DNA of 8,309 nucleotides from DATEMK01 sp035275625 (GTDB lineage: Bacteria; Bacteroidota; Bacteroidia; AKYH767-A; OLB10), in assembly GCA_035275625.1 (NCBI GenBank), contig DATEMK010000035.1, positions 1 to 8,309 of the forward strand. The letters run 5' to 3'. A program made the translations under genes and the position numbers. Shown one piece after another: positions 1 through 6,533 of this stretch. Within the stretch, counting starts at the first letter, position 1; every line of letters begins with the position of its first letter. A model generated the notes under the pieces. The model ran no database searches, was not told the origin of the DNA, and saw only the letters and a list, made by a program, of their open reading frames with translations.

Positions 1-761
1 TGTTTGATCGCCATCCTTTTTTTCTCAGGAATGATTTTCCTTATAATTGGTTTTAAGAATTTTTTTGAAAATTTTTTTTCTGATAAATAATCAAAAAGAG
101 CAGCAGGTTTTGCATCAGCGCTGTTATACCGGAAACTTGTATCAGGAATAAAACCATCATTCACGCCAATAAATTGAAAAATTACTTTCATTACTTCCCC
201 GGGTTTCGCATCGAGGTCATCCGATAGAAAAATTTTTACGTGTGAGAAATTTTCCCTGAATGCTTTTACCTGTTTCGCATAAAAACCAACTGCAGCGTAA
301 TGCCACATAAAATCCCAGCGCTTTTCAATGCGTGATTTTTCTGCGTCAAGAGCTTCCTTAAAAGAAAGTGTTTCAGCGCCTGCCCGCAGAAAATGTTTGT
401 AAGCGGAATAAGCTCTTTCAACAGGATTGCGCAAAATGAAAATGATTTTTACATCGCCCAGCTTTTCTTTGATAAGGGGAACAGCGCTTTCGTGGAAATA
501 AGCATAACAAGTCGAAACTTCACCGGTTGCATTTTTATTAACATGCGAATAAAATTTATCGTAATCTTTTTCGGTAAAAACAATTCTTGATTTATCCCTG
601 TAAAAAGGCGGCTTATCGCCCGGAGCATTTTTATAAAATTCTCTTGCAAAATAAAATGACTCCTTCCGGGGAATATCCACTTCAGGATGTTGGGTTAAGT
701 AATAATATAGTGATGTAGTTCCGGCTTTGGCTACTCCGGCAATGAGGAAGTTGGGAAGCAT
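1..761 (-). CDS. PAPS-dependent sulfotransferase, C-terminus cut by window edge
   Basis: The reading frame is open from the ATG at 761 to the window edge, giving 253 codons without a stop. An in-frame TAA lies six codons upstream, and no other ATG fits before the first motif. Residues 8-17 (AGVAKAGTTS) form the 5'-phosphosulfate-binding loop of sulfotransferases, which bind the donor 3'-phosphoadenosine-5'-phosphosulfate. Residues 106-121 include R111 and S119 in LRNPVERAYS, the Arg-x7-Ser 3'-phosphate-binding motif. K33-E34 in RKESFYF resembles the KE motif that carries the catalytic base in heparan sulfate-type sulfotransferases. Members usually have about 280-310 residues, so roughly 30-60 are missing. 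The family transfers sulfate to hydroxyl or amino groups of sugars or other small molecules. A glycan of the cell surface is a likely acceptor, but nothing here identifies it. No TAnnTTTG box lies just upstream, so it may depend on readthrough from the udp-like gene. Family assignment is secure; the substrate is unknown. Confidence 0.9.
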   Translation of the reverse strand, partial: MLPNFLIAGVAKAGTTSLYYYLTQHPEVDIPRKESFYFAREFYKNAPGDKPPFYRDKSRIVFTEKDYDKFYSHVNKNATGEVSTCYAYFHESAVPLIKEKLGDVKIIFILRNPVERAYSAYKHFLRAGAETLSFKEALDAEKSRIEKRWDFMWHYAAVGFYAKQVKAFRENFSHVKIFLSDDLDAKPGEVMKVIFQFIGVNDGFIPDTSFRYNSADAKPAALFDYLSEKKFSKKFLKPIIRKIIPEKKRMAIK

Positions 762-766
762 TGACG

Positions 767-873
767 GTTGATTATGTTAATTAAGTTGATTTGTTTATTG
801 ATTTTTCAATAAGCAGAGTTGGTTCAATTTCAGTCTTACAATTTTACCAATTAACATAATCAACACAATTAAC
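767..873. repeat. Inverted repeat of degenerate 9-mers GTTRATTnn
   Basis: The left arm on the plus strand reads GTTGATTAT, GTTAATTAA, GTTGATTTG (767-793). The right arm read on the minus strand gives GTTAATTGT, GTTGATTAT, GTTAATTGG (873-847). The core arms GTTGATTATGTTAATT (767-782) and its exact complement (849-864) are 16 bases long with a 66-base loop. Inside the loop is a small AT-only hairpin, TTATTGA-TTTT-TCAATAA (795-812). The right arm overlaps the TAA stop of the phosphorylase gene (869-871), and the left arm ends five bases before the sulfotransferase ATG. No U-tract follows, so this is not a textbook terminator. Confidence 0.8.
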
Positions 874-1741
874 CAACCAACCTGTCCAGCACTGTTTCAA
901 TCAAAGTATTCATTGCACCATGATAGTTTTTAGAAAACACCTGGTTAATGCGGTTTGCGACAATTACATTTACTGCAGCACATTCATGACCAAGAATTCT
1001 TGCCAAACCATACATGGCCCCGGTTTCCATTTCAAAGTTGGTTACACGGAGGTCTTCGTATTTAAAGCTGTTGAGCTTTTCGATCATATCCGTTCTCGCA
1101 AGTTCAGCGCGCAGCACCCGTCCCTGCGGACCAAAGAATCCTGAACAGGAGGCAGTCATTCCTTTAAACATACCATCCGAAAGTTTCTGCTCCAGCAGGG
1201 AAGATGATTTTGATAAATAGGATTGGGCGAAGATTCCCTTGTTCGGATAATGCTTTTGAAAAGCTTCAATTGCTTTTTGCTCGAATTCATTATTCGGAAG
1301 TTTGTAAAAATTAAGCAAGCCATCCAAACCTAATCCGTACGTTGAAAATACAAAAGAGTCTGGAGGAATATCAGCCTGCAAAGCACCGGAAGTTCCAATG
1401 CGAACCAATTTAAGCGCAGTCAGCTTTTCTTTAATATACCTCGACTTTAAATCTATGTTAACCAGCGCATCTAATTCATTGTAAACAATATCAATGTTAT
1501 CAGTTCCGATTCCGGTTGAAATGACGGTAATTCGTTTACCTTTATAAAAACCGGTATGGGTTACAAATTCCCTCTTTTGCTTTTTTAATTCAATCTTATC
1601 AAAAAACCGGCTCACCATGCTCACCCTGTCAGGATCGCCTACGTTGATAATGGTGTCAGAAATTTCATCCGGATGGAGGTTCAGGTGATAAATGCTTCCA
1701 TCACTATTTAGTATAAGTTCTGACTCAGGAATTTGTTTCAT
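869..1741 (-). CDS. udp: Uridine phosphorylase-like nucleoside phosphorylase
   Basis: The 290-residue protein belongs to the PNP/UDP phosphorylase family, which splits nucleosides with phosphate into free base and (deoxy)ribose-1-phosphate in the cytoplasm. Phosphate-site motifs are GDPDR (35-39) and RIGTSGAL (114-121), with R39 and R114 matching the phosphate-binding arginines of E. coli Udp. FFGPQGR (202-208) corresponds to the FYPGQER loop, so Q206 and R208 probably recognise the uracil ring, which favours uridine over purine nucleosides. EME at 237-239 in NFEMETGAMYGL is the ribose-binding motif. The protein is longer than E. coli Udp (253 residues), with about 25 extra N-terminal residues, closer in length to the animal enzymes. 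The ATG at 1741 has a TATTTTTG box 31 bases upstream. The last codons (TTG GTT GGT TAA) merge into the downstream repeat. The family is certain; uridine preference is likely but not proven. Confidence 0.9.
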   Translation of the reverse strand: MKQIPESELILNSDGSIYHLNLHPDEISDTIINVGDPDRVSMVSRFFDKIELKKQKREFVTHTGFYKGKRITVISTGIGTDNIDIVYNELDALVNIDLKSRYIKEKLTALKLVRIGTSGALQADIPPDSFVFSTYGLGLDGLLNFYKLPNNEFEQKAIEAFQKHYPNKGIFAQSYLSKSSSLLEQKLSDGMFKGMTASCSGFFGPQGRVLRAELARTDMIEKLNSFKYEDLRVTNFEMETGAMYGLARILGHECAAVNVIVANRINQVFSKNYHGAMNTLIETVLDRLVG

Positions 1742-1763
1742 AAATATATTCAGTTTAATTTTG
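1732..1763 (+). promoter_or_regulatory. Putative promoter of the usp operon (TTTG-N20-TAATTTTG)
   Basis: TTTG at 1732-1735 and TAATTTTG at 1756-1763 match the Bacteroidota -33 and -7 elements with a 20-base spacer. Transcription would begin near 1770, leaving a leader of about 60 bases before the ATG at 1829. The -33 half overlaps the first codons of the divergent phosphorylase gene, so the two promoters face each other across a few bases. Confidence 0.5.
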
Positions 1764-1772
1764 CTGAGTTAA

Positions 1773-1780
1773 CAAAAATA
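1773..1780 (-). promoter_or_regulatory. Putative -7 box (TATTTTTG) for the uridine phosphorylase gene
   Basis: Read on the minus strand, this is an exact match to the Bacteroidota -7 consensus TAnnTTTG, 31 bases upstream of the ATG at 1741. No TTG is found at the expected -33 distance, so support rests on one element in an AT-rich spacer. Confidence 0.35.
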
Positions 1781-1828
1781 TTGAATTTTACTGTTACGGA
1801 TTTTTGTTCCCGATTTTAGATTGACCTG

Positions 1829-2704
1829 ATGAGTAAAGACCAAAATAAAATTTTAGTTCCAATTGATTTTTCTGATCAATCCTTAATTGCATTAAAACAA
1901 TCATACAACCTTGCCAGGTTGACAAAATCGGAGATTCTTTTGATTTATGTTCTTGACGAAGATTTTATAAAATCGCTGGAACATATTTTTACTGACAAAT
2001 CTTATGAAGACCCTGTGAGGGACCAGGTCCAGCTGCGCCTCGATAAGCTTGCTGATGAGGTGCACAATGAGGCAGGAGTAAAGGTAAATACCACCATCCG
2101 GAAAGGTAAGATTTATGAAGAAATTGTTAATGTTGCCAAAGAGATTGATGCTAAATTTATCATCATGGGCACGCACGGGAACATAGGGCTTAAGAAAAAG
2201 TTTTTAGGTTCCAATGCATCACGTGTTATCAAAGAAGCGAGCTGCCCGGTTATAACTATTAAAGGAAAGAAACATCATTATGGCTGTAAAAAGATTGTGC
2301 TTCCTTTAGATTTGTCAAGAGAAACAAAAGAAAAAGTAGATAAAGCAATTGAGCTTGCCGGGTTCTTCGGTTCAACCATTTATATTGTTTCAGTTATTGA
2401 AAGTGATGACGAATTTTTAATGAACAAGCTTACCCGTCAGATGAACCAGGTAAAAGAGATCATTGAGTCGAACAATATTCCTGTTCATACAGAGTTTGTA
2501 AAAAGCGGTGATATTCCGGAAGAAATCATTAACTATGCAGAAAAAATTGATGCCGATCTGGTTATCATCATGACTCAGCAGGAAATTTACTGGACCGAAA
2601 TGTTCATTGGTTTTGCAGCACAGGAGATCATTAATAAATCTGACATCCCGGTGCTCAGCATCCGCCCGCAGCTTCGAAGTATAGTAGAGTTTACAACATC
2701 CTAA
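1829..2704 (+). CDS. Universal stress protein, tandem UspA domains (first paralogue)
   Basis: The 291-residue cytoplasmic protein has two fused UspA (Rossmann-like) domains, about residues 6-145 and 153-284. Domain 1 has the acidic residue D13 after the first strand (LVPIDFS) and a complete ATP-binding motif G-x2-G-x9-G-S (G114, G117, G127, S128), followed by CPVITI at the last strand. Domain 2 starts with the same strand pattern (IVLPLDLS), but at the nucleotide loop it reads MTQQE (248-252) in place of MGTHG, so this half probably does not bind ATP in the usual way. Usp proteins support survival under starvation or stress; no specific partner can be read from the sequence. It lies 16 bases before a paralogue and probably shares a transcript with it. 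No Shine-Dalgarno sequence precedes the ATG. Family is certain, physiological role open. Confidence 0.95.
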   Translation: MSKDQNKILVPIDFSDQSLIALKQSYNLARLTKSEILLIYVLDEDFIKSLEHIFTDKSYEDPVRDQVQLRLDKLADEVHNEAGVKVNTTIRKGKIYEEIVNVAKEIDAKFIIMGTHGNIGLKKKFLGSNASRVIKEASCPVITIKGKKHHYGCKKIVLPLDLSRETKEKVDKAIELAGFFGSTIYIVSVIESDDEFLMNKLTRQMNQVKEIIESNNIPVHTEFVKSGDIPEEIINYAEKIDADLVIIMTQQEIYWTEMFIGFAAQEIINKSDIPVLSIRPQLRSIVEFTTS

Positions 2705-2720
2705 ATAAAAACCTTGCACT

Positions 2721-3608
2721 ATGACAAAACCTAAAAAATTCCTCATTAACAAAATTCTGATCCCCTATGATTTTTCGGAAACTGCAGCGTTGAGTCTTGA
2801 GCACGCAGTATTCATGGCACAATTGCTTAAAGCTGACATTACGCTGCTTCACATTGTGGAAACTGTCAGTTTCACATCTGCCATCAGTCATGCTCTTGGA
2901 GGCTTTGAAAAAAAGATTGAAACAGCTACCAATGAAAAGCTGACCCAGGTGGCTGATGAAATCCATCGTAAATCAGGAATTGCTCTGAACATCAGGACAG
3001 AAGTAGGGCGTATCTATAGAAAAATTAATGCTGTTGCCAAGGAAATGAAAATTGACATGATCGTGATGGGAACCCATGGAGTAAGCGGCTACCAAAAATT
3101 TCAGCTGGGTACCAATACATCTAAAGTGGTTTCAGATGCACCCTGCCCTGTACTGTCAGTCCAGACTCACCGGAAAAATCTCGGTTTTAAGAAAATTATT
3201 TTACCCATTGACGATTCTCCCGCCTCCAGGCAAAAAGTAAATTATGCTCTTGAGCTGGCTCAGCATTATGGATCTCATGTAAATATTGCCGGCTTAATTA
3301 ATTTCACAAACGAAGATTTAAAGCGCAAATTCAAAATCAAAGTTGAACAGGTGGAAGAATACCTTCTTCAGCATGGAATCGGCTGTGATGTCAGTTATAT
3401 GACCGGAGATAATCTTGCACAAATGACTTTAAAACATTCCGAAGAGCAAGATGCAGATTTGATTGTGATCATGACCGAGCAGGAGCCCAGCCTTACAGGT
3501 CTTTTCATGGGTACTTACGCAACACAGGTTGTAAATCATTCAAAGATTCCTGTATTAAGCGTGCATCCGATGGAAACCGACCCGGATAAAATTAGTGTTT
3601 CGTATTAA
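2721..3608 (+). CDS. Universal stress protein, tandem UspA domains (second paralogue)
   Basis: This 295-residue protein repeats the architecture of the upstream gene and is clearly its paralogue. Domain 1 has the acidic D17 (LIPYDFS) and an intact ATP loop with G117, G120, G130 and T131 (MGTHG followed nine residues later by GT). Domain 2 begins near residue 155 (KIILPIDDS) and has MTEQE at 251-255 instead of a glycine loop, the same kind of replacement as in its neighbour. Both proteins end this half with a similar strand (IPVLSI / IPVLSV). The pair probably arose by duplication of an already fused two-domain gene, because both share the altered second half. The gene lies 16 bases after the first usp and lacks a Shine-Dalgarno sequence. 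An inverted repeat after the stop may end the transcript. Confidence 0.95.
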   Translation: MTKPKKFLINKILIPYDFSETAALSLEHAVFMAQLLKADITLLHIVETVSFTSAISHALGGFEKKIETATNEKLTQVADEIHRKSGIALNIRTEVGRIYRKINAVAKEMKIDMIVMGTHGVSGYQKFQLGTNTSKVVSDAPCPVLSVQTHRKNLGFKKIILPIDDSPASRQKVNYALELAQHYGSHVNIAGLINFTNEDLKRKFKIKVEQVEEYLLQHGIGCDVSYMTGDNLAQMTLKHSEEQDADLIVIMTEQEPSLTGLFMGTYATQVVNHSKIPVLSVHPMETDPDKISVSY

Positions 3609-3625
3609 TTTTAAACTGAAGAAAA

Positions 3626-3700
3626 GAAAGTGTGAAAACGGGAAAGTGAGAGTTACTAAAGCATTTTTCCGTTTTCTCATTTTCCCACTTTCCCACTTTC
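3626..3700. terminator. Inverted repeat of degenerate 8-mers GAAARYGn, possible bidirectional terminator
   Basis: On the plus strand three 8-mers run without gaps: GAAAGTGT, GAAAACGG, GAAAGTGA (3626-3649). On the minus strand four run from 3700 to 3669: GAAAGTGG twice, GAAAATGA, GAAAACGG. The arms 3626-3650 and 3676-3700 match at 21 of 25 positions around a 25-base loop. A second pairing is possible between GAAAACGG (3634-3641) and CCGTTTTC (3669-3676). The element sits between convergent genes, and ATTTTTA follows the right arm on the plus strand, so termination in both directions is plausible. The tandem 8-mer structure is more than a terminator needs. Confidence 0.6.
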
Positions 3701-3704
3701 ATTT

Positions 3705-4427
3705 TTACCTGCTCCCGAAAACTTTCTTTAAAATATCCGAAACCCGTGCAGCAGGATCTTTACGGATTTTTGCTTCCTCCTGCGCTACAAGTGTGAAAAG
3801 CCCTTCTATCGCTTTTTGTGTTACATAATCATCAAGGTTCGGATTCATCTTAGTCACAAAAGGAACTTTGTTATAATTGGTGACTAACGGGTTCCAGTAT
3901 TTAGTAACCTGCACCTTGTTGATAGAAGCCTTGACAACCGGCATAAATTCGTTTTTCAACTGGGCTGAAGTTGTGTTTTTTAAAAACTGTGTTGCAGCAT
4001 CATCCTTTCCTTTCAGAATATTCATCCCGTCAGTAATAGTCATTTTGGTTATGGCATTCACAAAAATTGGAGCCGCTTTTTTTGCTGCATCTTCTGCAGC
4101 GCGGTTCAGGGTTACAACGAACTGGTCCACCTGCTTGCTCATTCCAATGCTCTTCAACGTTGATTCCATTTGCTGCGCTTCCTTCGGAAAAGGAATTTTT
4201 ATTAACGGATTTTTATAATAGCCATCCATTTTTGATGCCTTGGTTGCCGAATTTTTGCTTCCCACTGAAAGCGCTTCTTTGAGTCCTTTTATAATGTCAT
4301 CATTACTCAGGTTTTTTCCGCTAACGGCATTCTGGGCGTCTTTGATGGATTGATCCCATTTTATTTGCGCACAGCTCGTCATTGCTGAAAAAAGAAATAC
4401 AGCCATTGAAATTTTGGATAGTTTCAT
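3705..4427 (-). CDS. DUF4197 domain lipoprotein
   Basis: The 240-residue protein matches DUF4197 over almost its full length. Seen in order are a GLKEALSVGS segment near residue 48, DGYYKNPLIKIPFP (68-81), LNRAAEDAAKKAAPIF with the following AI..MT..DGMNILKG (about 107-140), a DDAATQFL stretch, and a C-terminal end with EGLFTLVAQEE, IRKDPAAR and LKKVFG. The N-terminus is a short lipoprotein signal with the cysteine at residue 19 (AMTSCAQ), so the mature protein is probably lipid-anchored in the periplasm or outer membrane. The family is common in Bacteroidota and Proteobacteria and has no established biochemical function. It is single and monocistronic, convergent with the usp pair and divergent from cinA. 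A promoter match lies 14 bases upstream of the ATG. Family is secure; function unknown. Confidence 0.92.
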   Translation of the reverse strand: MKLSKISMAVFLFSAMTSCAQIKWDQSIKDAQNAVSGKNLSNDDIIKGLKEALSVGSKNSATKASKMDGYYKNPLIKIPFPKEAQQMESTLKSIGMSKQVDQFVVTLNRAAEDAAKKAAPIFVNAITKMTITDGMNILKGKDDAATQFLKNTTSAQLKNEFMPVVKASINKVQVTKYWNPLVTNYNKVPFVTKMNPNLDDYVTQKAIEGLFTLVAQEEAKIRKDPAARVSDILKKVFGSR

Positions 4428-4441
4428 ATTTTTTGTTTTTA

Positions 4442-4471
4442 TAAAGATAATTTTGCTGTTAAGTTAAGCAA
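4442..4471 (-). promoter_or_regulatory. Putative promoter of the DUF4197 gene (TTG-N19-TATCTTTA)
   Basis: Read on the minus strand, TTG (4471-4469) is followed after exactly 19 bases by TATCTTTA (4449-4442), one base away from TAnnTTTG. The box ends 14 bases before the ATG at 4427, which implies a leader of only about 8 bases. Confidence 0.45.
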
Positions 4472-4611
4472 GGTAATTCAGGTAATTGGGAATTATGGTA
4501 ATTGGTTAATCGGGCAATTATGAGATAAAGGTAATTAATGTAATTAATTGTAATAATGTACGGAACAACTAATTGTCCATTTACCTCAATTACCATAATT
4601 ACCCAATTACC
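4472..4611. repeat. Long inverted repeat of degenerate 9-mers GGTAATTnn
   Basis: The left half on the plus strand contains GGTAATTCA (4472-4480), GGTAATTGG (4481-4489), a shortened GAATTAT, and GGTAATTGG (4497-4505). The right half on the minus strand reads GGTAATTGG (4611-4603), GTAATTAT, GGTAATTGA (4594-4586) and GGTAAATGG (4585-4577). The arms 4481-4504 and 4587-4611 are complementary apart from one bulged base, and weaker pairing continues inward. More copies of GTAATTAAT lie at 4531-4550. The element fills most of the 258-base spacer between divergent genes, so it is not a terminator of either. No gene is supported in this spacer. Confidence 0.85.
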
Positions 4612-4685
4612 AAAGATGCTGCCGCAATATCTGAAATAATTTTAGAGAAATTAATTTTCACAATAAGTTCATTACAAAAAAAAAT

Positions 4686-5924
4686 ATGCAGGCAGAGATT
4701 ATTACTATCGGTGACGAAATACTTATCGGGCAGGTGGTGGACACCAATTCAGCGTGGATGGCTCAGCAGCTGAATGATATCGGTATTGACATTAAGCAGA
4801 TCACTTCGGTTTCAGATAATGAACAGCATATCATCAATGCATTGCATGAAGCAAAGCAGCGTGCTGATATTATTTTTATTACAGGCGGCTTAGGCCCCAC
4901 AAAAGATGACATTACTAAAAATACGCTGTGTAAATATTTTAAAACAAGATTGGTGTTTAATGAGAAAGCTTATGCTGCTGTGGAGCATCAGTTTAAAATA
5001 AGAGGAAAAGAAGTTACCGCGACAAACAGGAAACAGGCGGAGCTTCCTGAAAATTGTACTCCTGTTTACAACATGAACGGGACCGCCTCAGGAATGTGGT
5101 TTGAAAATGACGAAAAAGTTTTTATCTCCCTTCCCGGTGTTCCTTTCGAAATGAAAGCGATGATGGAAAACGATATACTCCCATTGCTGAAACAAAAATT
5201 CAAAACGCCTTTTATTTATCATAAAACAATTTTAACACAGGGAGCAGGTGAATCTTTTCTTGCTGACATGATAGAAAAATGGGAAGATAATTTACCAAAG
5301 CATATCCGCCTTGCCTACCTTCCTTCACCCGGAGCTGTCCGGTTAAGACTAACGGCTAAGGGAGACGCTGTAAAAATAAAAGAAGAAACAGAACAGCAAA
5401 TTAAGAAATTGCAACCCATCATTGAAAAATATATGTATGGTTATGATGATGATACACTCGAAGAAATTATCGGGAAATTTTTAAGAGAAAAAAAGCAAAC
5501 GCTTTCAACAGCGGAAAGCTGCACAGGGGGTTATATTGCTCATCTTATAACAAGTGTCCAGGGAAGCTCTGATTATTTCATCGGATCTGTCGTTTCTTAT
5601 GCCAACCGGATCAAAGAAAATTTTTTAGAAGTGGATGCTGGTATTTTAGAAAAATATGGAGCAGTGAGCGAACCGGTCGTACTTGCTATGGCAAAAAATA
5701 TTAAAGAAAAATTCAATACAGATTATTCAATTGCTGTTTCCGGCATTGCAGGGCCGGGAGGCGGCACTGCTGAAAAACCTGTTGGTACGGTATGGATTGC
5801 AATCGGAACCCCGCAAAAAGTTTTTGCAAAAAGCTTCCGGTTTGGAAATCACAGGTTGCGGAATATCCTGGTGAGCGCACAAACTGCATTGAATATGCTG
5901 AGGAAGGACCTATTAAGCAAATGA
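4686..5924 (+). CDS. cinA: CinA-family protein: MoCF-like domain plus NMN amidohydrolase (PncC) domain
   Basis: The 412-residue length and two-domain order match full-length CinA. The N-terminal molybdopterin-binding-like domain (about 3-170) has ITIGDEILIG (6-15) and TGGLGPTKDD (66-75); in characterised CinA proteins this part is an ADP-ribose pyrophosphatase. A linking region of about 80 residues follows. The C-terminal domain (about 255-408) has TAESCTGG with the conserved catalytic serine S278, then GSVVSYAN, GAVSEP and SGIAGPGGGT (352-361) before KPVGTVW; this half deamidates nicotinamide mononucleotide to nicotinic acid mononucleotide in NAD recycling. Both active regions look intact. 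The competence-related name is historical and no competence gene is nearby. The ATG follows an A-rich run without a Shine-Dalgarno sequence. The gene ends 55 bases before a convergent TPR gene, and no clear hairpin lies in that gap. Confidence 0.95.
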   Translation: MQAEIITIGDEILIGQVVDTNSAWMAQQLNDIGIDIKQITSVSDNEQHIINALHEAKQRADIIFITGGLGPTKDDITKNTLCKYFKTRLVFNEKAYAAVEHQFKIRGKEVTATNRKQAELPENCTPVYNMNGTASGMWFENDEKVFISLPGVPFEMKAMMENDILPLLKQKFKTPFIYHKTILTQGAGESFLADMIEKWEDNLPKHIRLAYLPSPGAVRLRLTAKGDAVKIKEETEQQIKKLQPIIEKYMYGYDDDTLEEIIGKFLREKKQTLSTAESCTGGYIAHLITSVQGSSDYFIGSVVSYANRIKENFLEVDAGILEKYGAVSEPVVLAMAKNIKEKFNTDYSIAVSGIAGPGGGTAEKPVGTVWIAIGTPQKVFAKSFRFGNHRLRNILVSAQTALNMLRKDLLSK

Positions 5925-5979
5925 AAAACCCCTCTAAAGCCTATTTTTGAAATTGCCTCCCGAAAATTCCAACCACAAA

Positions 5980-6492
5980 TCATTTACACCTGTTATTCTT
6001 CAAAATAATTTTCGCCTCTTCATTTCCCATTTGTTTTGATTTATTCCAGTCTTCGCAGGCGCCTTTCGTATCATTGAGGCCTTTTTTTGAAAATCCCCTG
6101 TTGTTAAATGCTTCCTGGTCGGAAGGATCTAATTCAAGCGCTTTATTAAAATCATCAATGGCGCTTTGATAATCACCTGTTTTATTTTTTGCGCTTCCTC
6201 TCGAAATATAGGCAAACTTATGTTTGGGATCAATTTTTAAAGCAACATTGTAATCTTCAATAGCAGCGGCAAAATCCTTTATCATTCCTTTGCAAAAGGC
6301 TCTTTGGATATATGCAATAACATAATTGGTATCAAGCGCGATGGCTTTTGTATAATTATCAATAGCCTCTTTATATCTTAAGAATTTATAATCTTTCTGA
6401 CCTTCCTTAAAAAATTCTTTAGCATCCTGAGCGAAGAGAATAGGAGAAGAAATAAAGAGAAAAAATAAAATTATTGTTATTCTTTTTTTCAT
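5980..6492 (-). CDS. Secreted tetratricopeptide repeat protein
   Basis: The 170-residue protein starts with a Sec signal peptide (KKR followed by a hydrophobic stretch, probable cleavage near A21-Q22). The rest is almost entirely TPR: repeats at about 24-57, 58-91 and 92-125, each with the pattern of a Tyr or Phe core, Ala at the helix turn and a final D-P or D-T (for example ALELDPSDQEAFNNRG), and a partial fourth at 126-159 that includes GACEDW. TPR arrays bind other proteins, so this is probably a periplasmic or envelope adaptor; no partner is evident. It lies 40 bases downstream of another secreted-protein gene and is probably co-transcribed with it. The intervening gap is a 7-base tandem repeat. 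The fold is certain, the role is not. Confidence 0.92.
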   Translation of the reverse strand: MKKRITIILFFLFISSPILFAQDAKEFFKEGQKDYKFLRYKEAIDNYTKAIALDTNYVIAYIQRAFCKGMIKDFAAAIEDYNVALKIDPKHKFAYISRGSAKNKTGDYQSAIDDFNKALELDPSDQEAFNNRGFSKKGLNDTKGACEDWNKSKQMGNEEAKIILKNNRCK

Positions 6493-6502
6493 TCGTTACT
6501 AA

Positions 6503-6533
6503 TTTAAAATTTAAAATTTAAAATTTATAATTT
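6503..6533. repeat. Tandem 7-mer TTTAAAA, about four copies
   Basis: Three perfect copies (6503-6523) and one variant, TTTATAA (6524-6530), fill nearly all of the 40-base gap between two leftward genes. The repeat runs right up to the TGA stop codon (6535-6533) of the upstream gene. On the minus strand it contains several TAAATTTT frames, which resemble TAnnTTTG without the final G. Confidence 0.85.

Noticed and set aside
393..649. Short frames on both strands inside the sulfotransferase region
   Set aside because: The minus-strand sulfotransferase frame runs uninterrupted through this stretch with its 3'-phosphate motif, so these are shadows.
3595..3828. Plus-strand frame of 77 codons after the second usp gene
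   Set aside because: It consists of the 8-mer inverted repeat followed by the antisense of the DUF4197 gene.
4472..4611. Insertion sequence remnant or MITE
   Set aside because: The inverted structure would fit, but no target-site duplication was seen, the arms consist of simple 9-mer units rather than transposase-binding ends, and other spacers have the same design with different sequences.
4573..4773. Plus-strand frame of 66 codons overlapping the start of cinA
   Set aside because: Its first third is the GGTAATT repeat and the rest overlaps cinA out of frame. No family pattern is visible.
5925..5979. Possible terminator between cinA and the TPR gene
   Set aside because: I found no stem with a convincing loop or a T-run in this 55-base convergent gap.
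6503..6533. CRISPR or CRISPR-like array suggested by short repeats in the spacers
   Set aside because: The units are 7-9 bases with no unique spacers between them, and no cas gene is present.
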